From assembly GCA_022736715.1 (NCBI GenBank), contig DZDJ01000010.1, positions 1-41,676 of the forward strand: DNA of 41,676 bases, given 5' to 3'. The position numbers and the translations under genes are program-made. The notes below the pieces were generated by a model that ran no database searches, was not told where the DNA came from, and saw only the letters and a list, made by a program, of their open reading frames with translations. Positions 10,191-21,063 of the stretch are shown piece by piece. The stretch is from Edaphobacter aggregans (lineage in GTDB: Bacteria > Acidobacteriota > Terriglobia > Terriglobales > Acidobacteriaceae). Position 1 is the first letter of the stretch. Every line of letters begins with the position of its first letter.

Positions 10191-11429
10191 ATGGAACAGA
10201 AATCACCGGATTCGTACAGTTCTCCCATGCCACCGGAGCGTGATGCCGCAGCGCTTCCACCGAAAAGGAGCCGCCAGTGGCTCTGGGTCATCCTGCTTCT
10301 GCTCTTTGCCTTTGGCTTTTTCCTGGTCTGGCGGCACGGGGGGATGCAGCGGGGCGGACAGGTGGCTGGCGGAGGACAGGGCTTCTCTGGCCCGGTGACG
10401 CTCACAGCGGCCACAGCCAAAGCGGGGGAGATTGGCGTCTATCTGGACGCAATCGGAACCGTGACCCCGGTCTACACCGCCACCTTATACAGTCAGGTGA
10501 CCGGCGTGATTACGCAGGTGCACTACCGCGAAGGCCAGATGGTGCGCAAGGGCGAGCCGCTGATCGATATTGATCCGCGGCCCTATCAGGCGCAGGTGAC
10601 GACGGCGGAAGGAAACCTGGAGCGCGACGACAACGTGCTGGCTGCTGCCAGGATGGACATGGCACGCTATCAGGCGGCCTGGGCGCGCAATGCAATCTCT
10701 CGCCAGCAACTGGAGGACCAGGAAAAGACGGTGCTGCAGGATGAAGGCCTGGTGAAGGCGGACCAGGGCACGCTGGCGTATGACAAGGTGCAACTGGAGT
10801 ACTGCCACATCACCTCCCCGATCAACGGCCGTGTGGGGTTGCGGCTGGTGGATCCAGGCAATCTGGTGACGGCGGGCACCTCGTCCTCGCTGGTGGTGGT
10901 GACGCAGATTGACCCGATCACGGTGATCTTTACCCTTGCACAGAACCATCTGGAGGCTGTGCTGGCGCAGATGCACAAAGGTGCCAGGCTGACCGTAGAT
11001 GCCTATGACCGCGACAACCAGAACAAGCTTGCAACCGGAAAGCTGGAAGCACTGGACAACCAGATTGACACCACCACCGGCACGGTGAAACTGCGCGCCA
11101 ATTTTGACAACCGCCAGGGGCTGCTCTTCCCGAACCAGTTCGTCAACACGCGGCTGCTGGTCACGACCGAACACGGGGTGACGCTGGTTCCCAACGTTGC
11201 CGTTCAGCATGATGGGCAGGTCTCCTTTGTTTACGTGATTGCAGATGGCAAGGCCGCAGTACGCAATGTGACCACGGGCACTTCCAGTGATGGCGTCACC
11301 GTGGTGCAGGGGATCAATCCGGGGGATGTTGTAGCAACCAGCAGCTTCCAGAAGCTGCAAAACGGCTCCAAGACAATCATCCTGAAAACGGCAGCACCTG
11401 TCGGCACGAGCGAGAGCAACACTCCGTGA
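10191..11429 (+). CDS. RND efflux periplasmic adaptor subunit (MdtA-like)
   Basis: A 412-residue HlyD/membrane-fusion protein that links the two inner-membrane RND permeases encoded next to an outer-membrane channel. A single N-terminal membrane segment (residues about 30-46, [17 protein letters not shown]) anchors it; there is no lipobox. The biotinyl-lipoyl-like half-motifs are seen at [31 protein letters not shown] (near residue 105) and [16 protein letters not shown] after the central coiled hairpin. Beta-barrel and membrane-proximal domains follow, with [18 protein letters not shown] typical of the MdtA/AcrA group. Its TGA overlaps the GTG start of the first permease (GTGA), so the system is translationally coupled. 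Substrates of MdtABC-type pumps include bile salts, novobiocin and metals in enterics; here the substrate is unknown. Confidence 0.9.
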   Translation: MEQKSPDSYSSPMPPERDAAALPPKRSRQWLWVILLLLFAFGFFLVWRHGGMQRGGQVAGGGQGFSGPVTLTAATAKAGEIGVYLDAIGTVTPVYTATLYSQVTGVITQVHYREGQMVRKGEPLIDIDPRPYQAQVTTAEGNLERDDNVLAAARMDMARYQAAWARNAISRQQLEDQEKTVLQDEGLVKADQGTLAYDKVQLEYCHITSPINGRVGLRLVDPGNLVTAGTSSSLVVVTQIDPITVIFTLAQNHLEAVLAQMHKGARLTVDAYDRDNQNKLATGKLEALDNQIDTTTGTVKLRANFDNRQGLLFPNQFVNTRLLVTTEHGVTLVPNVAVQHDGQVSFVYVIADGKAAVRNVTTGTSSDGVTVVQGINPGDVVATSSFQKLQNGSKTIILKTAAPVGTSESNTP

Positions 11430-14400
11430 GTCCTTCGCGCCCATTTATTCTGAGGCCCGTCGCAACTTCGCTGCTGATGGTGGCCATTCTGCTGGCAGGC
11501 ATTGTGGCCTACACGCAGTTGCCGGTTTCTGCGCTGCCGCAGGTGGATTATCCGACGATCCAGGTGCTGACGTTCTATCCCGGAGCCAGCCCCAGGGTGA
11601 TGGCAACCACGGTGACGGCGCCGCTGGAGCGGCAGTTTGGCGAAATGCAGGGGCTCAGCCAGATGACCTCGACCAGTTCGGGCGGGACATCCGTGATTGT
11701 GCTGCAATTCAACCTGGCACTGAGCATCGACGTTGCAGAAGAAGAGGTGCAGTCGGCCATTAATGCGGGGCAGAGCTTTCTGCCTTCGGTGCTGCCTGCG
11801 CCACCGATTTACAGCAAAACCAATCCAGCCGATGCCCCGGTGCTGACGCTGGCCATCACCTCCAGGACGATTGCCCTGCCAGAGGTGGAAGACCTGGTGG
11901 ACACGCGGCTGGCGCCGAAGATTTCGCAGTTGAGCGGCGTCGGCATGGTGAGCATCAGCGGTGGGCAGAAGCCAGCAGTCCGCATTCAGGTGAACCCATC
12001 AAAACTGGCCTCCTATGGCATCAACATGGAGGATGTGCGCACGGCACTGACGGACACCAGCGTGAATGCCGCCAAGGGCAACTTTGATGGCCCGCACCAG
12101 GACTACCAGATTGATGCGAATGACCAGCTCCGCACCAGCGACGAGTACCGCGATGTGGTGATTGCGTACCGCAATGGCGCGCCAGTCTTTCTGAAGGACG
12201 TTGCGCAGGTCATCAATGGCGTGGAGAACAGCAAGCAGGCCGCATGGATGGACACCACGCCGGCGGTGGTCCTGAACGTGCAGCGCCAGCCCGGCGCAAA
12301 CACGATCAGCGTTGTGAAGAGCATCAAGGCGCTGCTGCCACAGTTGCGTGCCAATCTGCCGGCCAGCCTGCACATCACCATACTGACGGACCTGACGGAC
12401 TCGATCCAGGCCTCGGTGGACGATGTTGAATTTGAACTGATGCTGACCATTGCGCTGGTGGTGATGGTCATCTTCCTCTTCCTGCGCAATCTTTCCGCAA
12501 CCATCATTCCCAGCGTGGCCGTGCCGCTTTCACTGGTGGGCACCTTTGGCGTGATGTACATTCTGGGCTACAGCCTGGACAACCTTTCACTGATGGCGCT
12601 CACCATCTCCACCGGCTTTGTGGTGGATGATGCGATCGTGATGATTGAGAACATCAGCCGCTATCTGGAGGAGGGCCACCAGCCGCTGGAGGCAGCGCTC
12701 AAGGGCGCAGGACAGATTGGCTTCACCATCCTCTCGCTGACGGTCTCGCTGATTGCGGTGCTGATTCCGCTGCTTTTCATGGGCGATGTGGTCGGCAGGC
12801 TCTTCCGCGAATTTGCCGTTACACTGGCGACCACGATCGTCATCTCTGCCGTGGTTTCGCTGACGCTGACACCGATGATGTGTTCGCGCATCCTGAAGCA
12901 CATTCCGGAGTCGCAACAGGGCCGCTTCTATCGCGCCTCAGAGCGTGCATTTGAGCGCTTGATTGGCTTTTATGGCCGCACGCTGAAGTGGGTGCTGCAA
13001 TACCAGACCATTACGCTGCTGGTGGCGGCAGGCACGTTGGTGCTCACGGTGCTGCTCTATATCTACATCCCCAAGGGCTTCTTTCCGGTACAGGACACAG
13101 GCGTGATTCAGGGTATTTCCCAGGCGCCGCAGTCCATCTCCTTCCCGGCGATGGCGGAAAAGCAGCAGGAGCTGTCGAAGGTCATTCTGCAGGACCCGGC
13201 GGTGCAGAGCCTGTCCTCCTTTATTGGCGCAGATGGCACCAACACCACGCTGAACAGCGGGCGCTTCTCCATCAACCTGAAGCCGTTGAGCGAGCGCCAC
13301 GCCAGCGCGTCGGAGATCATCCGCCGGCTGCAAAAGAGCCTGGCCAAAGTGCAGGGCATCACCCTGTACATGCAGCCGGTGCAGAACATCACTGTGGACG
13401 ACCGCGTGAGCCGGACGCAGTATCAGTATTCGCTCGAAGATCCGGATGCCAACGAACTGGATGAGTGGACAAACCGCTTTGTGGCCAAGCTGAAGAAACT
13501 GCCTGAACTGGCGGACGTGGCCACGGACCAGCAGACCGGCGCGCGCGCGGTTTCGCTGATCATCGACCGCGTGACCGCATCGCGGCTGGGCATTGCGCCG
13601 GCAACGGTGGACAACACGCTGTATGACGCGTTTGGTCAGCGCCAGATCAGCACCATGTACACACAGCTCAACCAGTATCATGTGATTCTGGAGACCATGC
13701 CGCAGTTCCGCACAGGCCCGAATCAACTGAACCAGTTGTATGTGCAGGCGGGTGCGTCCAACGGCACCAGCGGGCCGGGTGCGTCCACATCCTACGCATC
13801 GTCCAGCTCGTCATCGGCAGGCTCCAATGCCACGACGACTTCCGTTCTGTACACGCCTTCGGCCGGTACGCTGGTGGCACCGACGCGCGTGCTTTCCGGC
13901 AAGGCCGCTGCCTCCAACCTGGCGACTTCCACGGCCGGCGCAAGCGCCATTCCGTTGAGCGCCTTCAGCCGCTATGAAGACACCACCGAGGCGCTCTCGA
14001 TCAACCACCAGGGGCAGTTCCCTTCGGTGACGGTGTCCTTCAACCTTGCTCCGGATGCAGCGCTGGGAGAAGCGATTACCGCGATCGACAAGACCGCCGG
14101 CGGGATGCACTTCCCCGCCAGCCTGCAGACCGGCTTCCAGGGAACGGCAGCCGCCTTCAAGAGTTCACTTTCCAATGAAGTGCTGCTGATTCTGGCCGCG
14201 CTGGTCACGGTTTATATCGTACTGGGCGTGCTGTATGAGAGCTTCATTCATCCGATCACGATTCTTTCCACGCTGCCTTCGGCCGGCGTGGGCGCTTTGC
14301 TGGCGCTGATCCTTTTCCATGAATCGCTGAGTGTAGTGGCCATCATCGGCATCATCCTGCTGATCGGCATTGTGAAGAAGAACGGCATCATGATCGTTGA

Positions 14401-14731
14401 TTTTGCGCTGGAAGCGGAGCGCAAAGAAGGCAAGAGCTCGACGGACGCCATTTATGAAGCCAGCCTGCTGCGCTTCCGCCCGATCATGATGACGACCATG
14501 GCAGCGCTGCTGGGTGGCATTCCGCTGGCCTTCGGACGGGGCATTGGCTCCGAACTGCGCCGGCCACTGGGCATCTCCATGGTGGGTGGTCTGTTGCTGA
14601 GCCAGATTCTTACGCTGTACACAACGCCGGTGATTTACATCTTCTTTGACCGGCTGGCGCAGAAGATCACCGGCAAGAGCCTGAGCGCAGAAGGCACGCA
14701 ACGGCCGCAGCAGGCATCGGAGCAGGCATGA
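11426..14731 (+). CDS. RND efflux permease, MdtB-like, with periplasmic insertion
   Basis: An 1101-residue proton-driven RND transporter of the HAE-1 class. Two copies of the TM-bundle plus large periplasmic loop are evident, with the proton-relay Asp401-Asp402 in [13 protein letters not shown] and the [10 protein letters not shown] porter motif. Start is GTG at 11426, overlapping the adaptor stop. It is longer than usual (about 1030-1050) because of about 67 extra Ser/Thr/Gly/Ala-rich residues, roughly 773-840, between LNQLYVQAG and IPLSAF; the second permease has just a short turn there. The second transporter gene follows with a 4-nt overlap, as in mdtB-mdtC pairs where the two proteins form a heterotrimer. 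Confidence 0.92.
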   Translation: MSPSRPFILRPVATSLLMVAILLAGIVAYTQLPVSALPQVDYPTIQVLTFYPGASPRVMATTVTAPLERQFGEMQGLSQMTSTSSGGTSVIVLQFNLALSIDVAEEEVQSAINAGQSFLPSVLPAPPIYSKTNPADAPVLTLAITSRTIALPEVEDLVDTRLAPKISQLSGVGMVSISGGQKPAVRIQVNPSKLASYGINMEDVRTALTDTSVNAAKGNFDGPHQDYQIDANDQLRTSDEYRDVVIAYRNGAPVFLKDVAQVINGVENSKQAAWMDTTPAVVLNVQRQPGANTISVVKSIKALLPQLRANLPASLHITILTDLTDSIQASVDDVEFELMLTIALVVMVIFLFLRNLSATIIPSVAVPLSLVGTFGVMYILGYSLDNLSLMALTISTGFVVDDAIVMIENISRYLEEGHQPLEAALKGAGQIGFTILSLTVSLIAVLIPLLFMGDVVGRLFREFAVTLATTIVISAVVSLTLTPMMCSRILKHIPESQQGRFYRASERAFERLIGFYGRTLKWVLQYQTITLLVAAGTLVLTVLLYIYIPKGFFPVQDTGVIQGISQAPQSISFPAMAEKQQELSKVILQDPAVQSLSSFIGADGTNTTLNSGRFSINLKPLSERHASASEIIRRLQKSLAKVQGITLYMQPVQNITVDDRVSRTQYQYSLEDPDANELDEWTNRFVAKLKKLPELADVATDQQTGARAVSLIIDRVTASRLGIAPATVDNTLYDAFGQRQISTMYTQLNQYHVILETMPQFRTGPNQLNQLYVQAGASNGTSGPGASTSYASSSSSSAGSNATTTSVLYTPSAGTLVAPTRVLSGKAAASNLATSTAGASAIPLSAFSRYEDTTEALSINHQGQFPSVTVSFNLAPDAALGEAITAIDKTAGGMHFPASLQTGFQGTAAAFKSSLSNEVLLILAALVTVYIVLGVLYESFIHPITILSTLPSAGVGALLALILFHESLSVVAIIGIILLIGIVKKNGIMIVDFALEAERKEGKSSTDAIYEASLLRFRPIMMTTMAALLGGIPLAFGRGIGSELRRPLGISMVGGLLLSQILTLYTTPVIYIFFDRLAQKITGKSLSAEGTQRPQQASEQA
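13745..13945 (+). other. Ser/Thr/Gly-rich insertion in the first RND permease
   Basis: About 67 residues of low-complexity sequence (runs such as [15 protein letters not shown]) interrupt an otherwise standard RND periplasmic region. Reading frame is intact and base composition resembles the host gene. By comparison with AcrB, the site corresponds to the beta-hairpin of the DC docking subdomain that faces the outer-membrane channel; this placement is from memory of the family alignment. Confidence 0.7.
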
Positions 14732-17700
14732 ACGTCTCCGCGCCATTCATCCGCCGGCCGGTGGCCACCACGCTGCTGACTGCGGCGGTGGCCATTGCCG
14801 GCATTATTGGCTTTACGGTGCTGCCGATTTCTCCGCTGCCGCAGGTGGACTTCCCCACAATCTCAGTGAATGCGGGACTGCCCGGCGCCAGTGCGGAGAT
14901 TATGGCGTCGTCCGTGGCCACACCGCTGGAGCGGCAGTTCGGCCATATTGCCGGGGTCACGGAGATGACCTCCTCCAGTTCACTGGGCAGCACGCAGATC
15001 ACGTTGCAGTTTGATCTGAACCGCGACATCAACGGCGCGGCGCGCGATGTGGAGGCCGCCATCAACGCGGCGCGCACCTATCTGCCGGCCAACATGCCCG
15101 GCAACCCCAGCTACCGCAAGGTGAACCCTACGGACGCCCCGATCATGGTCATCGGGCTCACATCCGGGACCTACAGCCGCGCGCAGATGTACGATGCCGC
15201 CTCTACGGTGATGGAGCAGAAACTCTCGCAGATTGAAGGCGTGGGCCAGGTGGTGGTGGGTGGCGGCGCGCTGCCATCGGTGCGGGTCGAGGTGAATCCG
15301 ACCTTGCTGAACAGCTACGGGCTGACCTTGTCGAACATTCAGTCGATGCTGAGCACGCAGAACTCGGACCTGGCGCGGGGGCAGATTGGCTACGGGAAAA
15401 ATGGCACGGCCGACATTGTCGTGAATGGACAGATTTCCCATGCCGTAGACTATGCGCCGTTGATTATTGGTTACCACAATGGCGCTGCTGTCCGCCTTTC
15501 CGACGTGGCCAGTGTTGTGGACGCCACTCAGAACCTGCGCAATGCCGGCTACCTGAACGGCAAACCATCGATTGTCCTCATCATCTTCCGGCAGCCTGGC
15601 GCCAACATTATTGAGACAGTCGACCTCATCCGCAGCCAGCTTGGCTTTTTGAAGGCCGCGATTCCGCAGGGGATGAACATGACGGTGGTGATGGACCGCA
15701 CCACGACGATTCGCGCCTCCGTGGATGAAGTGGAGCGGACCCTGCTGATCTCGATTGCGCTGGTCATCTTTGTCGTCTTCCTGTTTTTGCGCAGTCCCCG
15801 GGCCACGCTGATTCCCAGCGTGGCTGTGCCGCTTTCCCTGATTGGCACCTTCGCAGTCATGTATCTGCTGGGCTTCAGCCTGGACAATCTCTCCCTGATG
15901 GCGCTCACCATCTCCACCGGATTTGTTGTCGACGACGCCATTGTGGTGATGGAAAACATTACGCGCCACCTGGAAGCAGGCATGACGCCGATGGCCGCTG
16001 CGCTCAAGGGCGCCAAAGAGATTGGCTTCACGGTTTTTTCCATCAGCATGTCACTGGTTGCCGTTTTCATTCCGATCCTGCTGATGGGCGGCATTGTGGG
16101 CCGGCTCTTTCGGGAATTCGCCATCACGTTGTCGACAGCCATCCTGGTGTCGATGGTGATCTCCATTACGACAACGCCGATGATGTGCGCGCATCTGCTG
16201 AAGACCCCGAAGGAGGAAAAGCACGGGCGCTTTTACCAGGCGAGCGAGAAGTTGTTCAGCACGGTGCTCGCCGGGTATCGCAGCAGCCTGCAGTGGGTGC
16301 TGGCCAATCCGGGACTGACGCTGGTGGTGTTGATTGCGCTGGTTGCGCTGAATGTGCTCCTGGTGGTCCGCATCCCGAAAGGCTTCTTTCCGCAGCAGGA
16401 CACGGGTGCGCTGGTTGGCGGTATTCAAGGGCCGCAGGATGCGTCCTTCGCCATCATGGACAACTCCCTGCGGCAACTGCAGCATGTTGTCAAGTCAGAC
16501 CCGGCAGTGGCCAACGTGGTGGGCTATGTCGGCTCTGGCAATCACGGTTTCATGTACATTGCACTGAAGCCGTTGAGCGTGCGCGGCACCAGTGCAGCAG
16601 GGGTCATCAACCGGCTGCGGCCAAAGCTCAACCGGCTGCCAGTCGCTTCCGCATTTCTGCAGGCGGCGCAGGATTTGCGCATTGGCGGGCGCGGCAGCGA
16701 TGCGCTGTATCAATACACGATTCAGGCGGACACGCTGAAGGACCTGGCGCACTGGGGGCCGGTTCTGCTGGCGCACATGCGCAAGCTGCCCGGCCTGCAG
16801 GATGTGAACACAGATCAGCAGGATGGCGGTCTGTCGGAGTATCTGAACTATGACCGGACCACGGCGGCGCGGCTGGGTGTCACCGCAAAATCACTGGACT
16901 CTGCACTGTATTCCGCCTTTGGACAATCGCAGGTTTCGCTGATCTATACGCAGTTGAACCAGTATTATGTCGTGCTGGAAGTTGCGCCGCAGTACTGGCA
17001 ATCGCCAGAGGGCCTGAAGAACATTTACCTGCACACCGGCAACGGACCCATCCCACTGGACACGATGGCCAGAGCGGAAACAACAACCACACCGCTGCAG
17101 ATCAATCACACTGGCCTTTTTCCGTCGGTTACGGTCTCCTTCAACCTTGCGCCCGGTGTTTCCCTGGGCCAGGCAACACAGCGCATTCAAAGCATGCAGG
17201 ACGAGCTGGGAACACCGTCTACGATTCACGGTTACTTTGCCGGAACGCTGCAGGCCTTCCAAAAGTCGCTCAGTTCGGAGCCGGTGTTGATTCTCACCGC
17301 GCTGCTGGCGGTTTATATCGTACTGGGCGTGCTGTATGAGAGCCTGGTGCATCCGCTGACCATCATCTCCACACTGCCCTCGGCCAGCGTGGGCGCCATG
17401 ATGGCGCTGATGCTATTCAAGACTGACCTCAATGTGATCTCCATCATCGGCATCATTCTGCTGATCGGCATTGTGAAGAAGAACGCGATCATGATGATTG
17501 ACTTTGCGCTGATGGCAGAGCGCGAACAAGGTATGACCACACGTGACGCCATCTTTGAGGCCTGCATGCTGCGCTTCCGTCCTATTCTGATGACCACCAT
17601 GGCGGCATTGTTTGGAGCGCTGCCGCTGGCCTTTGGCACCGGCACCGGATCAGAACTGCGGCGGCCGCTGGGCATTACGATTGTCGGCGGCCTGATTATG

Positions 17701-17823
17701 AGCCAGATGCTGACGCTGTACACCACGCCGGTCGTCTATCTATACATGGACCGGATGCGCCTGCGCATGTCTGGCAAACAACACGATACTTTCCACCCGG
17801 AGTCCAGCGAGGCGATGGGATGA
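14728..17823 (+). CDS. RND efflux permease, MdtC-like
   Basis: A 1031-residue RND transporter of normal length, paired with the preceding one. The proton-relay aspartates are at 402-403 in [13 protein letters not shown], and [13 protein letters not shown] marks the porter domain. The starting ATG overlaps the previous stop (ATGA). It shares stretches of near-identical DNA with the first permease, for example in the TM8 region around 17310 versus 14210, consistent with an old duplication kept similar by conversion. The usual interpretation of such tandem permeases is a B2C heterotrimer in which one subunit type carries proton flow and the other drug transport; that division is known for E. coli MdtBC and only inferred here. 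Confidence 0.92.
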   Translation: MNVSAPFIRRPVATTLLTAAVAIAGIIGFTVLPISPLPQVDFPTISVNAGLPGASAEIMASSVATPLERQFGHIAGVTEMTSSSSLGSTQITLQFDLNRDINGAARDVEAAINAARTYLPANMPGNPSYRKVNPTDAPIMVIGLTSGTYSRAQMYDAASTVMEQKLSQIEGVGQVVVGGGALPSVRVEVNPTLLNSYGLTLSNIQSMLSTQNSDLARGQIGYGKNGTADIVVNGQISHAVDYAPLIIGYHNGAAVRLSDVASVVDATQNLRNAGYLNGKPSIVLIIFRQPGANIIETVDLIRSQLGFLKAAIPQGMNMTVVMDRTTTIRASVDEVERTLLISIALVIFVVFLFLRSPRATLIPSVAVPLSLIGTFAVMYLLGFSLDNLSLMALTISTGFVVDDAIVVMENITRHLEAGMTPMAAALKGAKEIGFTVFSISMSLVAVFIPILLMGGIVGRLFREFAITLSTAILVSMVISITTTPMMCAHLLKTPKEEKHGRFYQASEKLFSTVLAGYRSSLQWVLANPGLTLVVLIALVALNVLLVVRIPKGFFPQQDTGALVGGIQGPQDASFAIMDNSLRQLQHVVKSDPAVANVVGYVGSGNHGFMYIALKPLSVRGTSAAGVINRLRPKLNRLPVASAFLQAAQDLRIGGRGSDALYQYTIQADTLKDLAHWGPVLLAHMRKLPGLQDVNTDQQDGGLSEYLNYDRTTAARLGVTAKSLDSALYSAFGQSQVSLIYTQLNQYYVVLEVAPQYWQSPEGLKNIYLHTGNGPIPLDTMARAETTTTPLQINHTGLFPSVTVSFNLAPGVSLGQATQRIQSMQDELGTPSTIHGYFAGTLQAFQKSLSSEPVLILTALLAVYIVLGVLYESLVHPLTIISTLPSASVGAMMALMLFKTDLNVISIIGIILLIGIVKKNAIMMIDFALMAEREQGMTTRDAIFEACMLRFRPILMTTMAALFGALPLAFGTGTGSELRRPLGITIVGGLIMSQMLTLYTTPVVYLYMDRMRLRMSGKQHDTFHPESSEAMG

Positions 17824-19364
17824 AACCTGCTCAGAACTGGAAGCGTTGCATGAAAACGAACCGTCAAAAACCCGCACGTCTGGCTGCACTGGCCCTTGTC
17901 GCTGTATTGGCCGGCTGCACTCCGGGGCCGAAGTATCATGTTCCGGTGGCGCCAACTGCAACGGCACCCAGCTATAAGGAATCCACCGTTCACTTTCAGG
18001 ATGCTCCGGGCTGGAAGGTCGCTGCTCCACAGGATGCGATGCTGCGCGGCAAGTGGTGGGAGATCTTTCACGATCCTGAACTGAATGCGCTTGAAGAGCA
18101 ACTGAACCTGAACAACCAGAACATCAAGCAGTATTTTGAAAACTACATGGCTGCACGGGCCATTGTGCGTGAGGCGCGCGCGCAATACTGGCCAACAGTC
18201 TCCACCAGTCCAACGTGGAACCGTTCAAAGTCCTCCGGCAATCTGACCAATTCTTCGCAGGCCAACACGGGCCGCACCAGCACGGTGTGGGGTTTTCCGT
18301 TCAGCGTGGCGTGGCAGCCGGACTTCTTTGGGAAAATCCGCAATGTGGTGCGCGAAGCGCAGTACAGCGCCCAGGTGAGCGCGGCGGACCTGACGAACAT
18401 GCAGCTTTCAGAACAGGCCAGCCTGGCGGAATACTATTTCCAGATTCGCGGTCAGGATGCGCTGCAAAAAATGCTGAATGACACGGTGGCTGCTGATCAG
18501 CGGTCGCTGGAGATTACGCAGACGCTTTATAAGACTGGCGTGGGCGACTACATCTCCGTGGTCGGCGCGCAAAGCACGCTGAAGACCGCCGAGTCCGCTG
18601 CGCTGAATGCAGGCGTAGCGCGTGCGCAGTATGAAAATGCCATTGCCATGTTGATCGGCAAACCGGCAACGGACTTCTCCATTCCGGTCAGGCCGGAGCT
18701 GACTTCCCCCCCGGCGATTCCTGTGGGCGTGCCATCGCAACTGCTGGAGCGCAGGCCAGATATTGCCGCAGCCGAGCGCACGCTGGCAGATGCCAATGCC
18801 ACGATCGGCATTGGCTATGGAGCATTTTTTCCTGCACTGACGCTTTCCGCCAATGGCGGATTTGAGTCCTCGAATTTCAAACATTGGTTTGACTGGCCCA
18901 GCCGCTTCTGGTCCATTGGCCCTTCGATTTCGCAGACGCTGTTCAATGGCGGTTTGTATCGTGCGCAGCTGCACCAGTACACGGCCATCTACAATGCGGA
19001 TGTGGCAGCGTACCGGCAGGCTGTGCTGGTTGCATTCCAGCAGGTGGAGGACTACCTGGCAGCGACGCGCATCCTCTCAGAGCAGGCCATCAAGCAGCAG
19101 GAAGCTGTGGATGCGGCACAACAGTATCTGGACCTGGAGATGGGCCGCTACGAAACCGGAATTGATCCTTACATCAACGTGATGACGGCGCAGACCAGCC
19201 TGCTGGCGGCGCAGCAGTCACTGACCACCGTGCGCATACAGCAGATGACAGCATCGATTGAGCTGATCCAGGCGCTGGGCGGCGGATGGGACCGCACCCG
19301 GTTGCCGACCCCGGCTGCGGTTTCGACCAAGCCGACCAAAGCGGAAACAACGCTGGAACGATGA
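17820..19364 (+). CDS. NodT-family outer-membrane efflux lipoprotein
   Basis: A 514-residue outer-membrane factor that completes the tripartite pump. The N-terminus is a lipoprotein signal with lipobox LAGC (Cys33 from the first ATG). The two TolC/OEP repeats are recognisable, including the AQYWPTVSTSP and FFGKIRNVVREAQYSAQ stretches in the first half and RRPDIAAAERTLADANATIGIGYGAFFPAL in the second, which is typical of the NodT/OprM group. Two starts are possible: ATG at 17820, overlapping the permease stop (ATGA), or ATG at 17850, which gives a cleaner signal peptide (MKTNRQKPARLAALALVAVL) with a GGAAG 7 nt upstream. I list the first because of the operon-wide overlap pattern. No terminator hairpin is obvious after the stop. 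Confidence 0.9.
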   Translation: MKPAQNWKRCMKTNRQKPARLAALALVAVLAGCTPGPKYHVPVAPTATAPSYKESTVHFQDAPGWKVAAPQDAMLRGKWWEIFHDPELNALEEQLNLNNQNIKQYFENYMAARAIVREARAQYWPTVSTSPTWNRSKSSGNLTNSSQANTGRTSTVWGFPFSVAWQPDFFGKIRNVVREAQYSAQVSAADLTNMQLSEQASLAEYYFQIRGQDALQKMLNDTVAADQRSLEITQTLYKTGVGDYISVVGAQSTLKTAESAALNAGVARAQYENAIAMLIGKPATDFSIPVRPELTSPPAIPVGVPSQLLERRPDIAAAERTLADANATIGIGYGAFFPALTLSANGGFESSNFKHWFDWPSRFWSIGPSISQTLFNGGLYRAQLHQYTAIYNADVAAYRQAVLVAFQQVEDYLAATRILSEQAIKQQEAVDAAQQYLDLEMGRYETGIDPYINVMTAQTSLLAAQQSLTTVRIQQMTASIELIQALGGGWDRTRLPTPAAVSTKPTKAETTLER

Positions 19365-19470
19365 TCCGGAAACGACAGGCTACAGAGCACTTTCTGTGGT
19401 CTGTCGCACATGCTCCTTGCCACTCCGATTTCTTCTTCCTTCCGGCAACTTCGTCGTAGATACTGTCAGC

Positions 19471-21063
19471 ATGTCTGCAACTGCCGCTGTACTGGGAAAG
19501 ATTGGCCTTCCTGCTCCACTGAAGAAAATTGCCGCGCAGCGCTGGGACGCGATCATCGTGGGCGCAGGACACAATGGGCTTGCGTGCGCCACATATCTGG
19601 CGCGTGCCGGCAAGCGTGTGCTGGTGCTGGAGAGCCGCGAGCGCGTGGGTGGCGCCTGCACCATTGAAGAGCCCTTCCCAGGCGTGCGCATGTCGCCGTG
19701 CGCATATCTGGCTGGGCTGCTGCATCCGCTGGTGGTGGAAGAGCTTGGCTTGCCGAGCCGGGGATTTTCCTGGACGCCTGCCGTCAACGGACTCTTTGTT
19801 CCGTTTCCGGATGGCAGCAGCATTCAACTATGGGATGACGATGCGCAGTGCGAAGCCGAGGTGCGCCGCTTTGCGCCGCAGGATGTTGCCGGCTGGCATG
19901 GCATGAACGACGTGGTCCGCCGACTACGCGATGCCCTGCGGCCGGCGGGAAAACATGATGTATGGATTGGTGACGCGCCATCGCAGGAAGAACTGGAACA
20001 GCGGATTGCTGGAGATGCGGAAGCGCGCAGCCTGCTCTTCGACTGGTCAATGGCGGAATTTGTGGAGCGCTACCTGACGGACGAGCGGCTGCAATCGGCG
20101 TATCTGGGGCAGGGCGTGATTGGCACCAACGCGAGCCCCTTCGATGCAGGCACGGCTTCGATTCGCTTTCATCATGCTTCGGGCAGGCTGGGTGGAATGC
20201 CGGGCATGTGGGGATACGTGAAGGGCGGCATGGGCATGGTCTCCTTCTATTTCTGCGACGCGGCGCGCGAGGCTGGCGCAACCGTTGCCACCGGCGTCAG
20301 CGTGGCCCGCATTGTGCCGGGCGAAGGGGTACTGCTGGAGAGTGGAGAGCGCATCCACGCGCCGGTTGTGATTTCCAATGCCGACCCGGTGCGCACGCTG
20401 CGAATGCTGGACACAGCCGCCGATGCTACATGGGCAGGCAATGTGCGCGCTGTACCAATCGAGGGTTGCACCGTGAAGCTCAACGTGCTGCTGCATGAGC
20501 TGCCGAACTTTCATGCACGGCCGGGCACGCTGCAGGCGCACCACTATGGGCAGATCAACACACCGCTCACCAAAGCGGAATGGAAGGTCGGCCATGCGGC
20601 TGCGCGCGAGGGGAAGTTGCCGGAGCACCTGTGGTGCGAGCTGTACTTCCAGAGCGTGCATGATGCCAGCGTGGTGCCGGACGGCATGCACACGATGAGC
20701 GTCTTTGCGCAGTATGTTCCTTATCGCTTCGCCGCGGGCACGTGGGACGTGCATCGCGATGCTGTCAGAGACCTGGCGCTGGCCTCCATCGGGCGCTTCT
20801 GCAGCAACATGGACACGGCGGTTGCTGCAGTGCAGACGCTGGGACCGCCGGACATCGAGCAAAAAGTGGGACTGACGGGTGGCCATATTTTTCAGGGCGA
20901 GTGCCTGCCTGCGTATATGTGGAGCAAGCGGCTTACAGCGCGCACACCAATGCCCGGGGTATATCTGTGCGGTGCGGCCACGCATCCGGGGGGCAGCGTG
21001 ATCGGCATCAACGGCCGCAATGCCGCAATGGCGGTGCTGCGCGATGCAGGTGATGCGCAATGA
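19471..21063 (+). CDS. FAD-dependent oxidoreductase, phytoene desaturase / PYROXD2-like
   Basis: A 530-residue flavoprotein with an N-terminal Rossmann motif GAGHNG at 31-36 followed by Glu54 and RERVGGAC, and the C-terminal FAD signature TPMPGVYLCGAATHPGGSVIGINGRNAA. This layout matches the phytoene desaturase-related NAD(P)/FAD proteins of the PYROXD2/RetSat group. Substrate is not evident; no carotenoid genes are nearby. The frame is open from GTG 19396, but homology begins near the ATG at 19471, which lacks a good Shine-Dalgarno, so the start is uncertain. It overlaps the following amino-acid permease gene by 4 nt (ATGA), suggesting that the enzyme acts on, or supplies, the transported compound. 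Confidence 0.8.
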   Translation: MSATAAVLGKIGLPAPLKKIAAQRWDAIIVGAGHNGLACATYLARAGKRVLVLESRERVGGACTIEEPFPGVRMSPCAYLAGLLHPLVVEELGLPSRGFSWTPAVNGLFVPFPDGSSIQLWDDDAQCEAEVRRFAPQDVAGWHGMNDVVRRLRDALRPAGKHDVWIGDAPSQEELEQRIAGDAEARSLLFDWSMAEFVERYLTDERLQSAYLGQGVIGTNASPFDAGTASIRFHHASGRLGGMPGMWGYVKGGMGMVSFYFCDAAREAGATVATGVSVARIVPGEGVLLESGERIHAPVVISNADPVRTLRMLDTAADATWAGNVRAVPIEGCTVKLNVLLHELPNFHARPGTLQAHHYGQINTPLTKAEWKVGHAAAREGKLPEHLWCELYFQSVHDASVVPDGMHTMSVFAQYVPYRFAAGTWDVHRDAVRDLALASIGRFCSNMDTAVAAVQTLGPPDIEQKVGLTGGHIFQGECLPAYMWSKRLTARTPMPGVYLCGAATHPGGSVIGINGRNAAMAVLRDAGDAQ

